From assembly GCA_963383645.1 (NCBI GenBank), contig OY726579.1, positions 2,535,778 through 2,599,777 on the forward strand: a DNA stretch of 64,000 nucleotides. Direction: 5' to 3'. Below are positions 62,728-64,000 of the stretch, piece by piece (the first letter of the stretch is position 1; the number at the start of each line of letters is the position of its first letter). The DNA is from Muscardinus avellanarius (Eukaryota > Chordata > Mammalia > Rodentia > Gliridae). The translations under genes were made by a program, and so were the position numbers. Under the pieces are notes generated by a model, which had not been told where the DNA came from, made no database searches, and saw only the letters and a program-made list of their open reading frames with translations.

Positions 62728-63432
62728 CGCACACACTTCTTGACTCATTAAGGGCCACCTAGCTGAACGAGTAGGAGTGGTCCCTGCCGTGTGTGCTTAC
62801 GGTCTTCCAAGGAGACGGGAGCAAGGACTCTGTGGGAAGCCCCAGACATGCTTTACCTCTCTTGATGTTTGGGTTTCCAACAATTCCATCAGGTCACTGC
62901 CGTGAGAGAGCTTGCTGAGAAAGTGACAGCCTGCATATATTTCCGAGTTCTTCTTGCTTCTCCTTACCCATCCATTCTCTGGCCAGTCCATTAGTAATGG
63001 ATCGTGGAGTTGATCTTTAGCAGATGTGATTGAAGGCGGTTAGCTGGGTCAGGCTGGTTAGTTTGATGGTGACCCTGGCAGACTCTTGTGTTTGGGTGAC
63101 AGCCAGCTTGATCTAAACGCAACAGAGATTTTAGTGGCTCAGACAATCCTAGCTGGTTTGCAGGAAGGACAAGGGTTCCTGGCTCAGGAAGAGCTGGATT
63201 GAGGCAGCCCTGTCTTGTCTCTTTCTCTCTCTTTATATCTTCCTTGTTTACTTCTCCTGTTCCTCTGGTTTGGAAATCAAGGCCAGGCTACAGTGTTGAA
63301 ATGGGTTCCCTAGTTTTCTGTTCTTTGGGGGCAGTTTGTGGAATGCTGGAATTGTCATTCTTGGACTGTCTGTGTGTAGTACCTGCAAGTAGCTTCATCT
63401 ACTCGCTCTGTTGATGTCAAGATTAACTTCTA
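62728..63432. other. Intronic sequence, nothing recognised
   Basis: About 700 bases without interspersed repeats or exon signatures. Confidence 0.45.
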
Positions 63433-63664
63433 GCCGGGCGTGGGGGCGCACGCTTGGAATCCCCGCGCTTGGGAGGCGGAGACAGGAGGATCGCACTGGT
63501 TCGAAGCCAGCCTCAGCTACTGAGTGAGGCTCTCAGCAACTTAGTGAGGTCCTGTTTCCAAATAAAATAATAATAAAAAAAAAGGTCTGGGAGTATAGCC
63601 CGGAGGTAGAAAGCCTCTGGGTTCCACCCCCAGTACCACCACCACCACAAAAAAAAAAAAAAAA
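63433..63664 (+). mobile_element. B1-dID SINE, subfamily B
   Basis: A near-consensus B copy with (ACC)n then poly(A) tail; probably young. Confidence 0.9.
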
Positions 63665-63947
63665 TTTAACTACTAATTCAGAGTCCTGATGTCGTTAAAG
63701 GGCTATTTATTTAATGGGGTCGGCATAGTAAGTTCGGTTTTTCCACAGATTTTCCCATGGCCACTTAAGTTTTCAGACCTCTGGCGTTCTGTTCTCTAAC
63801 ATGACTCATCTGGCCCCTGCAGTATGCTAAGGAATGGCTTTCTAGTGATGTCCCCTTCCTGGTCCCTAGGACCTGTGAACGTATTTATTACTTTACATGG
63901 GAAAAGCTCCTTCACTGGTGAGAACATTAAGAGGATAGATAGAGTTT

Positions 63948-64000
63948 AGCTGGGCAAGGTGTCACATGTCTGTAATCCCAGTACTTGGGAAGCTGGGACA
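63948..64000 (+). mobile_element. SINE head, cut by window edge
   Basis: Head agctgggcaaggtgtcacat; the rest is outside the window. Confidence 0.82.

Larger units (their letters stand above)
44082..64000 (+). other. ITPR1: ITPR1 intron 4 (5' part)
   Basis: The next expected exon (starting DCLFKLCPMNR-type sequence) was not found, so the intron extends beyond the window. The donor GTACGGTAG departs from consensus at +4 and +5. Confidence 0.85.

Noticed and set aside
1..64000. Bacterial defence system, phage or operon
   Set aside because: SINE and L1 content, split genes with GT-AG introns and CpG-island promoters show nuclear mammalian DNA.

Overview
This is a mammalian nuclear genomic window. 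The dominant repeat, about 120 copies on both strands, is a composite SINE. Its B1-like (7SL-derived) left half opens with a gccgggcgtggtggcgcacg-type head and carries a gttcgag-type B box. An A/T-rich linker joins it to a shortened ID-like (tRNA-Ala-derived) right half that ends in ccccagtacc plus an A-rich tail. That B1-dID architecture is known from squirrels, dormice and the mountain beaver. With SINEs this dense, a squirrel-like (sciuromorph) rodent is the best guess; species cannot be named from sequence alone.

Two genes lie head to head, which matches the mammalian SUMF1/ITPR1 neighbourhood (human 3p26). On the minus strand, 1671-1937 is coding exon 1 of SUMF1 (formylglycine-generating enzyme), with its CpG-rich promoter and two CLEAR-like E-boxes just upstream; 1-1670 is SUMF1 intron 1. 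About 13 kb of SINE-filled spacer follows. On the plus strand, ITPR1 (type 1 IP3 receptor) starts at a CpG-rich, SINE-free promoter with a TATA box at 15366. Its 5' UTR exon 1 runs to about 15676, 5' UTR exon 2 is 16517-16595, the start-codon exon is 41659-41767 and the second coding exon is 44011-44081. The rest of the window is the start of the next ITPR1 intron. Only the first 54 codons of ITPR1 and the first 89 of SUMF1 are present. The two genes do not form a pathway: SUMF1 activates sulfatases in the ER lumen and ITPR1 is an ER-membrane calcium channel.

Region by region: 1-2000 SUMF1 start; 2000-14270 intergenic SINEs, L1 tails and a VNTR-L1 composite; 14271-17692 ITPR1 promoter and first two exons, SINE-free; 17693-41658 intron 2, mostly SINEs; 41659-44081 two coding exons; 44082-64000 intron 4, with SINE-poor stretches at 53906-55685 and 59309-61492.

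The least ordinary items are these. (1) At 6160-7038 a retroelement joins a ten-unit 50-bp GC-rich VNTR to an L1 3' end, flanked by a 13-bp target-site duplication; in layout it resembles a primate SVA. (2) Two related GC-rich, LTR- or promoter-like repeats near 35.8-36.2 kb and 55.2-55.5 kb carry fused AP-1/E-box and TCTCGCGA motifs. (3) ITPR1 codon 45 reads Ala where the family has Asp. (4) Several SINEs carry tandem ID units, up to four. No prokaryotic system, CRISPR array or complete autonomous mobile element was seen.
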